The notes under the pieces were generated by a model, which was not told the DNA's origin, made no database searches, and saw nothing but the letters and a program-made list of their open reading frames with translations. Position numbers and translations under genes: made by a program. DNA of 64,000 bases from Pseudomonas sp. ADAK13 (GTDB lineage: Bacteria; Pseudomonadota; Gammaproteobacteria; Pseudomonadales; Pseudomonadaceae): NCBI RefSeq assembly GCF_012935715.1, contig NZ_CP052860.1:5456001-5520000 (forward strand), read 5' to 3'. This document shows, piece by piece, positions 46,430-55,787 of the stretch. The number at the start of each line of letters is the position of its first letter. Positions within the stretch are counted from its first letter, which is position 1.

Positions 46430-46744
46430 TTGAGAATCTTCGCGTTCATCTTCGCCTTGCTTATTACCACTTCCGCCCAGGCCAAAGACGGTATCTCGTT
46501 TGCCGACGATCCGCTGGGTTGGTCATGCCTGAGGTTCTCCACCTTCACCTTGCTGACGTCGGAACTGACGACGCGCCCAGGCAGCTTTCTTTCGGCCAAG
46601 AATGACGCGTTGGCGTTTGTAGGGTCCGACGGCGAGATTCGTGGCGCGTATTTCGAACAGGCGCTACTGAGTTTTCGCAGCACGGGCGGTAACGATGATG
46701 TCAGTGATGCGCAGTTTGCCGAGGCGGTGGCGGTGATCCAGTGA
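46430..46744 (+). CDS. DUF2388-like secreted protein
   Basis: A 104-residue protein starting with TTG. A signal peptide ends near SAQA (residue 18). NDALAFVGSDGEIRGAYFEQALLSFR and the end DAQFAEAVAVIQ match the Pseudomonas DUF2388 family of small periplasmic proteins, whose function is unknown. It follows the lipoprotein gene by three bases. It is the last gene of the locus. Confidence 0.75.
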   Translation: MRIFAFIFALLITTSAQAKDGISFADDPLGWSCLRFSTFTLLTSELTTRPGSFLSAKNDALAFVGSDGEIRGAYFEQALLSFRSTGGNDDVSDAQFAEAVAVIQ

Positions 46745-46857
46745 TGCATACGATCAGCCTATGAATACCTTCTTGAATCAGGAATTTACAGAAACCTGAA
46801 TACCATTGAAATTAGCGGCTTTGAGCCGCCAATCCGGGTTTTCAGGGAGTCTTCACC

Positions 46858-47652
46858 ATGCCATTCACCCACACGCAACTCCCCATGACCGTCGACGGCG
46901 TGCCGTTGAACATCGCCACAATCCACCGTGCGGGCAGCCTGGCGCCGATTGTGTTCCTGCATGGCTTTGGCTCGACCAAGGAAGATTACGCCGACATCAC
47001 CCTGCAGGCGGCTTTCGACGGGCATCCCTTTATTGCCTATGACGCCCCCGGTTGCGGTGAAAGCCAGTGCAGCGACCTGTCGAAAATTTCCATCCCGTTC
47101 CTGCTGCAGACCGCCGTGCAGGTGCTTGAGCATTTTGACATCGACCGCTTCCACCTGGTGGGCCACTCCATGGGCGGGCTTACCGCGCTGATGTTGGCGC
47201 ACCGGTTTCCGGGCCGGGTGCTGAGCTTTGTCGATATCGAAGGCAATATAGGCCCGGAAGACTGCTTCCTCAGCCGGCAGATCGTCGACTACCCGGTAGA
47301 GGATCCCGAGGCATTTTTCAGCGCCTTCATCGAGCGCACGCGCCAGGCACCGGCCTACGCCAGCGCGCTGTATTCGGCGAGCCTGAGGCACAAGGTACGC
47401 GCCGGTGCGGTGCGGGGGATTTTCCAGTCGATGGTAGAGCTGTCCGACAATGGCGACCTGATGGGCAAGTTCCTCGGCCTGGAATGCCCGCGGATGTTCA
47501 TGTACGGCGAGCAGAATGCTCACCTGTCGTACCTGGCGCATATCCAGGCGCAAGGTGTGCGACTGGCGCCGATTGCCCAGTGCGGGCACTTCCCGATGTA
47601 CTCCAACCCGATCGCGATGTGGCAACAGATTGCGGACTTTCAGCGCGGTTGA
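46858..47652 (+). CDS. Alpha/beta hydrolase
   Basis: A 264-residue alpha/beta hydrolase. FLHGFGSTKEDY gives the oxyanion site, VGHSMGGLTALM the nucleophile Ser, and the His is in AQCGHFPMYSNP. The general pattern is that of small-molecule esterases or C-C hydrolases; the substrate is unknown. AGGGAG lies upstream. A GCGGCT/AGCCGC hairpin precedes it at 46815-46829. Confidence 0.86.
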   Translation: MPFTHTQLPMTVDGVPLNIATIHRAGSLAPIVFLHGFGSTKEDYADITLQAAFDGHPFIAYDAPGCGESQCSDLSKISIPFLLQTAVQVLEHFDIDRFHLVGHSMGGLTALMLAHRFPGRVLSFVDIEGNIGPEDCFLSRQIVDYPVEDPEAFFSAFIERTRQAPAYASALYSASLRHKVRAGAVRGIFQSMVELSDNGDLMGKFLGLECPRMFMYGEQNAHLSYLAHIQAQGVRLAPIAQCGHFPMYSNPIAMWQQIADFQRG

Positions 47653-47753
47653 TCTCCACCGCCAGCGATCGGCCAGGCCCGAAAGCACAAGACTTACGCC
47701 TCGAAACCCGGATAATGGCGGCCATATTTTGCTCGCTATTCTGGTAATCCCGC

Positions 47754-49949
47754 ATGGAAATCAAGGTCAATTTTCTCGACAACCTTCGACTTGAAGCCAA
47801 GTTCGACGACTTCACCGTGGTGGCCGACCAGCCTATTCGCTACAAGGGCGACGGCTCGGCCCCTGGTCCGTTCGATTACTTCCTGGCGTCGTCGGCGTTG
47901 TGTGCGGCTTACTTTGTGAAGTTGTACTGCGAAACCCGCAACATCCCCACCGACAACATTCGCCTGTCCCAGAACAACATTGTCGATCCGGAAAACCGCT
48001 ACAACCAGATCTTCAAGATCCAGGTGGAGTTGCCGGCGGACATCTCCGACAAGGACCGCCAGGGCATCCTGCGGTCCATCGACCGTTGCACCGTGAAAAA
48101 AGTGGTGCAGGCCGGGCCGGAGTTTGTGATCGAGGAAGTCGAAAACCTGGATGCCGATGCCCAGGCGTTGTTGATGCCGAGCGCGGCGTCCGATGCGGGC
48201 ACTTACATCGCGGGCAAGGACCTGCCGCTGGAAACCACCATCGCCAACATGTCGGCCATTCTGGCGGGCCTGGGCATGAAGATCGAAATCGCGTCGTGGC
48301 GCAATATCGTGCCCAACGTGTGGTCGCTGCATATCCGCGATGCGCACTCGCCGATGTGCTTTACCAACGGTAAAGGCGCGACCAAAGAGGGCGCGCTGGC
48401 GTCGGCGTTGGGCGAGTTTATCGAACGGCTGAACTGCAACTTCTTCTACAACGACCAGTTCTGGGGCGAAGACATCGCCAACGCGGCGTTTGTGCATTAC
48501 CCGGACGAGCGCTGGTTCAAGCCCGGCCGTAAAGACGAACTGCCGCCGGAAATCCTCGACGCGCACTGCCTGCATATCTACAACCGTGACGGCGAGCTGC
48601 GTGGTTCGCACCTGTACGACACCAATTCCGGCAACGAAGAGCGCGGCATTGTTTCGCTGCCGTTCGTGCGCCAGTCCGATGGCGAGGTGGTGTATTTCCC
48701 GTCCAACCTGATCGAGAACCTGTACCTCAGCAACGGCATGAGCGCTGGCAACACCCTGGCTGAAGCCCAGGTGCAGTGCCTGTCGGAGATCTTCGAGCGC
48801 GCGGTAAAACGCGAAATCATCGAGGGTGAATTCGCGCTGCCGGATGTGCCCCAGGAAGTGCTGGCGAAATTCCCTGGCATCCTGGCCGGTATCCAGGGCC
48901 TGGAAGCCCAGGGCTTCCCGGTACTGGTGAAGGATGCGTCGCTGGGCGGTGAATTCCCGGTGATGTGCGTGACCTTGATGAACCCGCGCACCGGCGGTGT
49001 ATTCGCCTCGTTTGGCGCACACCCGAGCCTGGAAGTGGCGCTGGAGCGTAGCCTGACCGAGCTGCTGCAAGGCCGCAGCTTCGAGGGCCTGAACGACTTG
49101 CCGCAGCCGACGTTTGAAGGCCACGCGGTGACCGAGCCGAACAACTTTGTCGAGCACTTCATCGACTCCAGCGGTGTGGTGTCGTGGCGCTTCTTCAGTT
49201 CCCGGTCGGATTACGAGTTCGTCGAATGGGACTTCTCCGGTCAGGGTGAAAACTCCAACGCTGAAGAGGCCGCGACGTTGTTCGGCATCCTCGAAGGCAT
49301 GGGCAAGGAAGTCTACATGGCGGTGTACGAACACATCGGCGCAACCGCCTGCCGCATTCTGGTGCCGGACTATTCGGAGATCTATCCGATCGACGATCTG
49401 ATCTGGGACAACACCAACAAGGCGCTGTTTTTCCGCGAAGACATCCTCAACCTGCACCGCCTCGACGAAACCGAGTTGAAGGGCCTGGTTGAGCGTCTGG
49501 TGGAAAGTGAGCTGGACGACTACACCGACATCACCACATTGATCGGCATCGAGTTTGACGACAATACGGCGTGGGGGCAGTTGACCATTCTGGAACTGAA
49601 GCTGCTGATTTACCTGGCCTTGCAGCAGTTCGAAGAAGCCAAGGAGCTGGTGGAAATGTTCCAGCAGTACAACGACAACACCGTCGAGCGTGGCTTGTTC
49701 TACCAGGCCGTGAATGCGGTGCTGGAGATGGAACTGGACGAAGACCTTGAACTGGCGGACTACGAAGTGAACTTCCGCCGGATGTTCGGCAACGAGCGGA
49801 TGGACGCGGCGATCGGGTCGGTGAACGGCAGTGTGCGGTTCTACGGGTTGACGCCGACGAGCATGAAGCTGGAAGGGCTGGATCGGCACCTGCGGTTGAT
49901 TGACAGCTACAAGAAGCTGCATTCGGCGCGGGCCAATACTGCGCGCTGA
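47754..49949 (+). CDS. ycaO: OsmC-YcaO fusion protein
   Basis: A 731-residue fusion. Residues 1-140 form an OsmC-like domain (PIRYKGDGSAPGPFDYFLAS, SALCAAYFVKLYC). Residues about 160-730 are closely similar to E. coli YcaO, including CFTNGKGATKEGALASALGE, EFIERLNCNFF, GMSAGNTLAEAQVQCLSEIF and the helical C-terminal extension. YcaO enzymes use ATP to activate amides; E. coli YcaO helps RimO with methylthiolation of ribosomal protein S12. No precursor peptide or RiPP genes are close, so a housekeeping role is more likely. Confidence 0.92.
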   Translation: MEIKVNFLDNLRLEAKFDDFTVVADQPIRYKGDGSAPGPFDYFLASSALCAAYFVKLYCETRNIPTDNIRLSQNNIVDPENRYNQIFKIQVELPADISDKDRQGILRSIDRCTVKKVVQAGPEFVIEEVENLDADAQALLMPSAASDAGTYIAGKDLPLETTIANMSAILAGLGMKIEIASWRNIVPNVWSLHIRDAHSPMCFTNGKGATKEGALASALGEFIERLNCNFFYNDQFWGEDIANAAFVHYPDERWFKPGRKDELPPEILDAHCLHIYNRDGELRGSHLYDTNSGNEERGIVSLPFVRQSDGEVVYFPSNLIENLYLSNGMSAGNTLAEAQVQCLSEIFERAVKREIIEGEFALPDVPQEVLAKFPGILAGIQGLEAQGFPVLVKDASLGGEFPVMCVTLMNPRTGGVFASFGAHPSLEVALERSLTELLQGRSFEGLNDLPQPTFEGHAVTEPNNFVEHFIDSSGVVSWRFFSSRSDYEFVEWDFSGQGENSNAEEAATLFGILEGMGKEVYMAVYEHIGATACRILVPDYSEIYPIDDLIWDNTNKALFFREDILNLHRLDETELKGLVERLVESELDDYTDITTLIGIEFDDNTAWGQLTILELKLLIYLALQQFEEAKELVEMFQQYNDNTVERGLFYQAVNAVLEMELDEDLELADYEVNFRRMFGNERMDAAIGSVNGSVRFYGLTPTSMKLEGLDRHLRLIDSYKKLHSARANTAR

Positions 49950-49965
49950 CCTGCTAGTGAAGAAC

Positions 49966-50058
49966 CCCTGTGGGAGCTGGCTTGCCTGCGATGCAGGCAA
50001 CTCGGTGTATCTGGTATACCCAGTTGATGCTATCGCAGGCAAGCCAGCTCCCACAGGG
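49966..50058. repeat. Paired REP-type palindrome, family A
   Basis: CCCTGTGGGAGCTGGCTTGCC and its inverted copy face each other between the convergent ycaO and efflux outer-membrane genes. Likely transcript end for both sides. Confidence 0.88.
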
Positions 50059-50078
50059 TTTAGCGTTGTCCTGACGCG

Positions 50079-51497
50079 CTATAAAGTCCAACCCAACCCC
50101 AGCGCCTTGTGCAACGACGCAAAGTCCTTGAGCAGCGCCGCGTCCCCGGAAATCCGGCTTTCCTGCGCCTGGTACCGCGTACGCTCCGCGTCCAGCCAGT
50201 CCAGCGTACTCGCCGTGCCTGCTTTATAACGCTGGCGCGTCAGGTCCGCAGCCCGCACCGCCGACGATTCCACATTCCTCAGCAACACCACGTTCTGCCG
50301 CTGGTTGCCATACCGGGCCAATGCCACATCCGCGTCACGCAACGCACTCAGCACCACGCTTTTGTAATGGGCCAGGGCCTCGTCGCGCCCGGCTTCCGCG
50401 CCTTTGACGCTGGCCGCCACCCGGCCGAAATCCAGTGCGTTCCAGGTCAGCCGCGGCAACAACAGCCAGGTGCCGCTGTCCTTGCGCGCGAGGTGCCCGG
50501 GATCGGCCGCCGAGAATGAGAGGTCGCCCATCAGGCTGAGTTTGGGAAACCAGTCGGCGGTCTTCTCGCCGATCTGCGCGTTGCTGGACGCCAGCTGGCG
50601 CTCGGCCACGCGGATATCCGGGCGGGCTTTCAATATGGCTGCCGGGTCGGCAAATGGCACCTGGCTCGGGATAGCGGGCAGGGCGCGGGGCGTATTGAGG
50701 CTCGCATCCAGCTCGCCCGGCTCCAGGCCGCACAGCAAATTGAGTTGATCCACGGCTTCGACAATGGAGGCTTGCAGCGGCAGACGCTGGGCACGGGTGT
50801 TTTCCGCCTGGGTCAGTACCTGTTCCAGCTGCAACTGCGAGGCCACGCCACGGCTGCGCCGCTGCTGGGTCAGGTCCAGCGCCTGCTGCTCAATGTCGAC
50901 ACTGGCGTCCACCAGCGCCAGTCGCGCCTGTTGGTCGCGCAGGTCGGCATAGGTCTGTACCACCTCGGCGGCCAGTTGCACCTGGGCATCGGCCAACTGC
51001 GCCTGTGACGCGTCGTTTTCTGCCTGCGCCGCCTCGATCGCACGACGGGTGCCGCCAAACAGGTCGGCCTCCCAGCTGGCATCAAAGCCGGCGAGGTAAA
51101 GACTCAGTGGCCCGCGTCCGCCGCCACTGCTGCCACCCAGCGCCGAGGTGTCGGGTGAGCGCAGTTTGAGCATCGCCGCATCGCCGGTGATTTTGGGCAT
51201 GGCGTTGGCGTTGGCGCCACTCAGGCTGGCGCGTGATTGCTTGAGCCGGGCCTGGGCGGTCGCCATGTCCGGGCTGTTTTGCAGCGCCTGGGCCACCAGT
51301 TGGTTGAGTTGCGGGTCGCCCAGGGTTTGCCACCATTGGGCGACACCCGGCGTACTCGACTCGCTGCCGGCGTGAGGCAAGCGTCCGGCCGCCAGGGTTT
51401 TTGGCGCGGCATCCGGCGCGCCGTGGTAGTCCGGCCCCACGGTGCAGGCCGCCAGCAGGCCGACGGTGAAGAGCAGGGGAAGAGAGCGATAAATCAT
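50079..51497 (-). CDS. Outer-membrane efflux lipoprotein (NodT/OprM family)
   Basis: A 472-residue RND/MFS-type outer-membrane factor. A lipobox (LLAAC) gives acylated Cys near residue 18; two OEP repeats follow with the expected coiled regions (SPDMATAQARLKQSRASLSG; RPDIRVAERQLASSNAQIGE). It forms the channel through which the neighbouring MFS pump and membrane-fusion protein export their substrate. Its ATG overlaps the stop of the pump gene by four bases. Confidence 0.92.
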   Translation of the reverse strand: MIYRSLPLLFTVGLLAACTVGPDYHGAPDAAPKTLAAGRLPHAGSESSTPGVAQWWQTLGDPQLNQLVAQALQNSPDMATAQARLKQSRASLSGANANAMPKITGDAAMLKLRSPDTSALGGSSGGGRGPLSLYLAGFDASWEADLFGGTRRAIEAAQAENDASQAQLADAQVQLAAEVVQTYADLRDQQARLALVDASVDIEQQALDLTQQRRSRGVASQLQLEQVLTQAENTRAQRLPLQASIVEAVDQLNLLCGLEPGELDASLNTPRALPAIPSQVPFADPAAILKARPDIRVAERQLASSNAQIGEKTADWFPKLSLMGDLSFSAADPGHLARKDSGTWLLLPRLTWNALDFGRVAASVKGAEAGRDEALAHYKSVVLSALRDADVALARYGNQRQNVVLLRNVESSAVRAADLTRQRYKAGTASTLDWLDAERTRYQAQESRISGDAALLKDFASLHKALGLGWTL

Positions 51498-53074
51498 GTT
51501 CGTTGGCCTGCCTGCGCCGCGCGCTTTTTCAGGATGAAGATCAGGGGAAGGCACGCCAGCATGGCGAGTCCCAGCACGTAGAACGCGTCGTTGTAGGCCA
51601 TCACCGCCGCTTGCTGGGCGATGTCGTTGGCCAGGTGACTGAGCGACTGCAGCGACGCCGTGGAAGGGTCGCCGGTTTGCGCCAGGTAGCTGGCGGTGTC
51701 GCTCGCCATCTGGTCCTGGGTCAGTTGGGTGTTGGCCTGGATGCCTTCGCGCAGCCTGTCGTCATGAAAGTGGCTGCGCCGATCCATCAGTACGCCCAGC
51801 AGCGCCAGCCCCAGGGTGCCACCGAGGTTGCGTGACATGTTGTAGAGCCCGGCCGCGTCACCGGCATCTCGCGCCTCCACCGAGCGCATGGACAGTTGGC
51901 TGAGGGGCATCATCACCAGGATCTGCCCGAAGCCCCGCAGAATCTGCGACCAGTAGAAATCATGGCCGACACTCTGGGCGGTGAGTTGGGTGTCGAGAAA
52001 ACAGCTGGCCCAATACATCAACAGACCCACGCCGACCATCATCCGCAGGTCCAGGCGGCCAAGCATTCTCGGCAGGATCGGCATCAGCAGGAACGCCGGG
52101 ATGCCCGACAGCAGCATGATCGAACCCGACTGCTGCGCGTTATAGCCCGACAGGATGCCGAGGAACTGCGGCACCAGATAGGCCGTGCCGTACAACCCGG
52201 CGCCCACGGCCGTAGCAATCAGCAGCACGCTGCCAAAGCTGCGGTTGAGCACCAGTTGCAGGCGCAGGATCGGCGTACTCGACCGGACCTGCCCAACGGC
52301 AATCAGGAAGAAACCGACGACCATCGTGATGCTCAGCCAGATGATCAATTGCGAATCAAACCAGTGTTCACGCTGGCCTTCTTCCAGCACCACGGTGAGC
52401 GAGCTCAGGCCCATCGCCAGGCCGAGGATGCCGAGCCAGTCGGCCTTGATGAACTGTTGAAGGTTCATGCGCTCGCTTGGCAAGCCGGTGATCAGCAGGG
52501 TGATCAAGGTAATGCTGACGGGCAGGTTGATAAAGAAACACCAGCGCCAGTTGATGTTTTCCGTGAGCCAGCCACCGATCACCGGGCCCAGCAGCGGGCC
52601 GAGAATCACCGTCATGCCGAACATCGTGGTGCCGATTGCGAGCTGGTGAGCGGGCAGGCGGGTACGCACGATGGTCTGGGCGGTCGGGATCATCGCGCCG
52701 CCGGCAAAACCCTGACCGATGCGCCCGGCGATCATCGCGCCGAGGCTTGAAGACAACCCGCAGAACATCGAGAAAAACGTGAACATCAATGCGGTGCCGA
52801 TCAGGAACCGGCGCAGGCCGAACACCCGGGTCAACCAGGCGGCGAGGGGAATCATCACGATTTCCGACATCAGGTAACCGGTGGCGATCCACGTGCCTTC
52901 GGTGCCGGTTGCGCCGATCTGGCCCTGGATTTGCGGAAGCGCCGAGTTGGTGATCGAGATGTCCAGGGTCGCGAGTAACGCGCCGAGCGAGCCGGCGGCG
53001 ACCGCGATCCAGTCCGTCAGCGAGGCGTTGCGCGGTTTTTCCGCGGGCACCTCGGCCAGGATTGCTTCAGCCAT
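51494..53074 (-). CDS. MFS drug efflux pump, DHA2/EmrB family
   Basis: A 526-residue, 14-segment transporter. LATLDISITNSALPQIQGQI and GQGFAGGAMIPTAQTIV are EmrB marks (motif C region: GPLLGPVIGGWL). It exports drugs or toxic compounds by proton antiport with HlyD and outer-membrane partners. The start at 53074 overlaps the end of the membrane-fusion gene; an ATG nine bases upstream (53083) is also possible. Confidence 0.92.
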   Translation of the reverse strand: MAEAILAEVPAEKPRNASLTDWIAVAAGSLGALLATLDISITNSALPQIQGQIGATGTEGTWIATGYLMSEIVMIPLAAWLTRVFGLRRFLIGTALMFTFFSMFCGLSSSLGAMIAGRIGQGFAGGAMIPTAQTIVRTRLPAHQLAIGTTMFGMTVILGPLLGPVIGGWLTENINWRWCFFINLPVSITLITLLITGLPSERMNLQQFIKADWLGILGLAMGLSSLTVVLEEGQREHWFDSQLIIWLSITMVVGFFLIAVGQVRSSTPILRLQLVLNRSFGSVLLIATAVGAGLYGTAYLVPQFLGILSGYNAQQSGSIMLLSGIPAFLLMPILPRMLGRLDLRMMVGVGLLMYWASCFLDTQLTAQSVGHDFYWSQILRGFGQILVMMPLSQLSMRSVEARDAGDAAGLYNMSRNLGGTLGLALLGVLMDRRSHFHDDRLREGIQANTQLTQDQMASDTASYLAQTGDPSTASLQSLSHLANDIAQQAAVMAYNDAFYVLGLAMLACLPLIFILKKRAAQAGQRT

Positions 53075-54179
53075 GGTCGGCATCTGCCTTGTGGGTACGG
53101 GTGTCGACTTCCACGGTGGCGGACAAGCCGGGCACGAGGGCCTGGCGAATGTCGTCATCCGGCAGGTCCAGGGAAATCCGCACGGGCACCCGCTGCACGA
53201 TCTTGGTGAAGTTACCGGTGGCGTTCGATGGCGGCAGCAGCGCGAATTGCGCACCGGTGCCGGGTGACAGGCTGTCGATATGGCCTTGTATGTCATGGCC
53301 CGGCAGCGCGTCCACGTGCACGGTGACGGTCTGCCCGGCGCGCATCTCGCCGATCTGGGTTTCCTTGTAGTTGGCGGTCAGGTAGATCGCGCTCACCGGC
53401 ACCACGGTCAGCAGGCGTGTGCCTGGCTGCACGTATTGCCCGACACGCACGCCACGGTCGGCCACGCGGCCGTCGAGGGGGCTGCGGATGACTGCGTCGT
53501 CCACATCCAGCTGGCTTTGCGCTTCGCTGGCCTTGGCCACGCCGAGTTGCGCCTGGGCCTGCTTGAGCTGGGCTTCCAGGGTGCCGTAGCGGGTCTGGCT
53601 GGAGCGCAACGCCGCCTGCTTGGCGGCCACGGTGCTGCGGGCTTGCGCCAGCTGATTGTTGAGTTGCGCGAGACGTTCTTCCGGTTCGGCCCCGGAACGC
53701 GCCAGCGGTGCATAACGCGCGACTTCGGTTTGCGCGTGTTGGGCGTCGGCCTGGGCGCCTTGCAGTTGGGCGCGGGCTTCGGCGATGGTCGAGTCCTGTT
53801 GCACGAGGTCGGCCTGGGCCTTGGCAAAGTCGGCCTCGCGGGCGGCAATCGTCGCCGAGGCTTCGTCACTGACTGCCTGGTATTTGCGAGCGTCCAGGCG
53901 TACCAGCACGTCGCCGCGCTTGACGTTCTGGTTATCGGCCACCAGCACGTCGGCGACGTAACCGTTGATTTTCGGCGCCACGCTGATGCTGTCGGCTTGC
54001 AGATAGGCGTCGTCGGTGGTCTCGATAAAGCGCCCGGCGAGCCACCACCAGGCGCCCCACGCCAGCCCGGCCAACAGCGCCACGCCGGCGAGTGACAGTA
54101 GAATCCGTCGGGCTTTGCCACGTTGGCCGTTGACGGTGGTTTCAGGAATGACCTGAGAAGAGGGAGGTGCAGCAGACAT
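53067..54179 (-). CDS. HlyD/EmrA-family membrane-fusion protein
   Basis: A 370-residue periplasmic adaptor. One N-terminal membrane segment (residues about 30-50) is followed by a lipoyl domain (ADSISVAPKINGYVADVLVADNQNVKRGDVLVRLD), a long coiled-coil hairpin (about 105-220) and a beta barrel (VRVGQYVQPGTRLLTVVP). It links the EmrB pump to the outer-membrane factor. GGAG lies seven bases before the ATG. First gene of the three-gene operon; divergent from its likely regulator. Confidence 0.92.
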   Translation of the reverse strand: MSAAPPSSQVIPETTVNGQRGKARRILLSLAGVALLAGLAWGAWWWLAGRFIETTDDAYLQADSISVAPKINGYVADVLVADNQNVKRGDVLVRLDARKYQAVSDEASATIAAREADFAKAQADLVQQDSTIAEARAQLQGAQADAQHAQTEVARYAPLARSGAEPEERLAQLNNQLAQARSTVAAKQAALRSSQTRYGTLEAQLKQAQAQLGVAKASEAQSQLDVDDAVIRSPLDGRVADRGVRVGQYVQPGTRLLTVVPVSAIYLTANYKETQIGEMRAGQTVTVHVDALPGHDIQGHIDSLSPGTGAQFALLPPSNATGNFTKIVQRVPVRISLDLPDDDIRQALVPGLSATVEVDTRTHKADADHG

Positions 54180-54196
54180 CAAGTCACTCCAGTTTT

Positions 54197-54248
54197 ATAT
54201 CAGTTGGAATAAATTCGTTTTTTCGCGAATTTTTGTCAACTGGTATAT
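54197..54248. promoter_or_regulatory. Inverted-repeat control region of the efflux operon and CerR-type regulator
   Basis: Outer arms ATATCAGTTG (54197-54206) and CAACTGGTATAT (54237-54248), and an inner AATTCG/CGAATT dyad (54212-54217, 54226-54231), lie in the 99 bases between the two divergent starts. The region is AT-rich. The nested symmetry fits a TetR-type operator controlling both sides. Confidence 0.6.
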
Positions 54249-54278
54249 TTTGGTTACGTTAAAAAAATGGAGTTGCAC

Positions 54279-54983
54279 ATGGCACGACACAAACCAGCCG
54301 CCGAAGGGGGTTATCAGCGGGGTGAAGAAACCCGCGCACGTATTGTCGAGGCGGCCGTCGGGGTATTTGGCGAGCGTGGCTACGACGGCGCGTCCACCCG
54401 GGACATCGCGAACGCGGCCGGGGTCAATGCGCCGGCGATCCAGTATTACTTCGATGGCAAGGAAGGCGTGTACCTGGCGTGCGTGGAGCACTTGATCACG
54501 CTGCTGTGGCGAAAAATGGCGCCCACCGTTGAAGCGGCAGAAAGCGCATTGGCCGGTGAGGGCGCTAACGATCAGGCGCTGATCGAAGCCTCATTGGGCA
54601 TTCTCGGTGCGGTGGTTTCAACGATCCAGGACAGCCCGCAAACCACGGCGTGGCGGGCGTTTCTTGACCGTCACCAGGCGGGACTCTGCCCTGAAAGCGC
54701 GACCATGGCGTTCGAAGAACGCTTCAAGGCGCGCATTGCCAATGTCATCCGGCTGCTGATCGCGCGATTGTCGGGCCTTGCCGTCGAGGACGATCGCACG
54801 GTGATTCATTCGATGGCGCTGTTCACCCAAGGGCTGGCCTTTCGGGTACAGAAACCCAAGCTGCTCTCGGCCCTGAACTGGACCGAAGTGAACCAGAAGG
54901 AAATGGAACTGGTGCGCGACGTGGTGCTGACACAGGCACGGTTTACCCTGGAAGGGCTGGTCCGGCACCGGGACCGACGCTGA
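54279..54983 (+). CDS. TetR-family regulator with CerR-type C-terminus
   Basis: A 234-residue TetR regulator. The helix-turn-helix is in TRARIVEAAVGVFGERGYDG and TRDIANAAGVNAPAIQYYFD; the rest is the CerR-type (DUF1956) effector domain. GGAG lies six bases before the ATG at 54279, so the ATG at 54267 is less likely. Divergent from an EmrAB-outer-membrane factor operon, which it probably represses. Confidence 0.9.
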   Translation: MARHKPAAEGGYQRGEETRARIVEAAVGVFGERGYDGASTRDIANAAGVNAPAIQYYFDGKEGVYLACVEHLITLLWRKMAPTVEAAESALAGEGANDQALIEASLGILGAVVSTIQDSPQTTAWRAFLDRHQAGLCPESATMAFEERFKARIANVIRLLIARLSGLAVEDDRTVIHSMALFTQGLAFRVQKPKLLSALNWTEVNQKEMELVRDVVLTQARFTLEGLVRHRDRR

Positions 54984-54985
54984 CC

Positions 54986-55606
54986 TCAGCGCTTGCTGAA
55001 CGCCAGACGGGCCGCAAACAGCACAAAGATCAGGCCGGTGGTGCGGTCCATCCACTGGATCACTTTTTCGCGCCGCAGCACGCCGGCCAGTGGCTGCGTG
55101 GCACCGATCAACACCAGCGCCCAGATCAGGCTGATGACCACGTGGATGCTCACCAGCCCGAATGTCCATCCCACCATAGAGTGGCCTTGGGGGATGAACT
55201 GCGGCAGGAAAGACACGTAGAAAATCCCGATCTTGGGATTCAGGACGTTGCCCAGCATGCCTTTCAGGAACCAGTTGGCGCCGGGTTTTCCGTCGGCCTC
55301 GACAGACGCTAATGAGCGACGCGGGCGCACCAGCATGTTCAGGCCCAGCCACGCCAGGTAGGCCGCGCCGCAATACTTCAAGACGTTGAAGGCCACCTCG
55401 GACACGGCAATCAGAGCGCCCAGCCCAAAGGCCACTGCCGCGCCCCACAGCAAACAGCCGGCGTTGATGCCCAAGGTGGCGCGCAACGCCTGTTGTTTGC
55501 CTTCGACCGTCGCGGTGCGCAACACCAGGGCCGTGTCCAGCCCGGGTGTGAGGGTCAACAGCGTCGCGGCGAAGGTGAAGGCGAGCAGGTTATCGGCGAT
55601 GGACAT
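54986..55606 (-). CDS. LysE-family exporter
   Basis: A 206-residue, six-segment LysE protein (TLLTLTPGLDTALVLRTATVEG, MLGNVLNPKIGIFYVSFLPQF). The ATG at 55606 gives the normal N-terminus; the frame stays open further upstream. It converges with the TetR gene and stands alone. It is likely to export an amino acid or derivative. Confidence 0.9.
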   Translation of the reverse strand: MSIADNLLAFTFAATLLTLTPGLDTALVLRTATVEGKQQALRATLGINAGCLLWGAAVAFGLGALIAVSEVAFNVLKYCGAAYLAWLGLNMLVRPRRSLASVEADGKPGANWFLKGMLGNVLNPKIGIFYVSFLPQFIPQGHSMVGWTFGLVSIHVVISLIWALVLIGATQPLAGVLRREKVIQWMDRTTGLIFVLFAARLAFSKR

Positions 55607-55787
55607 GGGCGGGGCACGTTGAGGTGAGCGTGGATGCACATTAGCACATGCCCGGTGCGGCACCGTTCGTCCGTCATGTGGCGAATCGGTTGAACGCATG
55701 TCCGGCTCTGTCGGACAGACACCTATGAGCGGGCGAAACGCGTGCCGTTTTTATACCTGTCGCACATCCATCACTCAGGGGAAAAAC

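Noticed and set aside
47754..49949. YcaO as part of a RiPP/azoline biosynthesis cluster
   Set aside because: No precursor peptide, dehydrogenase or export genes are near, and the protein is close to the housekeeping E. coli YcaO.
47736..50054. A 772-codon open frame antisense to ycaO
   Set aside because: It mirrors the sense gene codon for codon; the sense product is clearly OsmC-YcaO, and the antisense translation is His/Gln/Arg-rich with no recognisable domain. Long antisense frames are common in GC-rich DNA.
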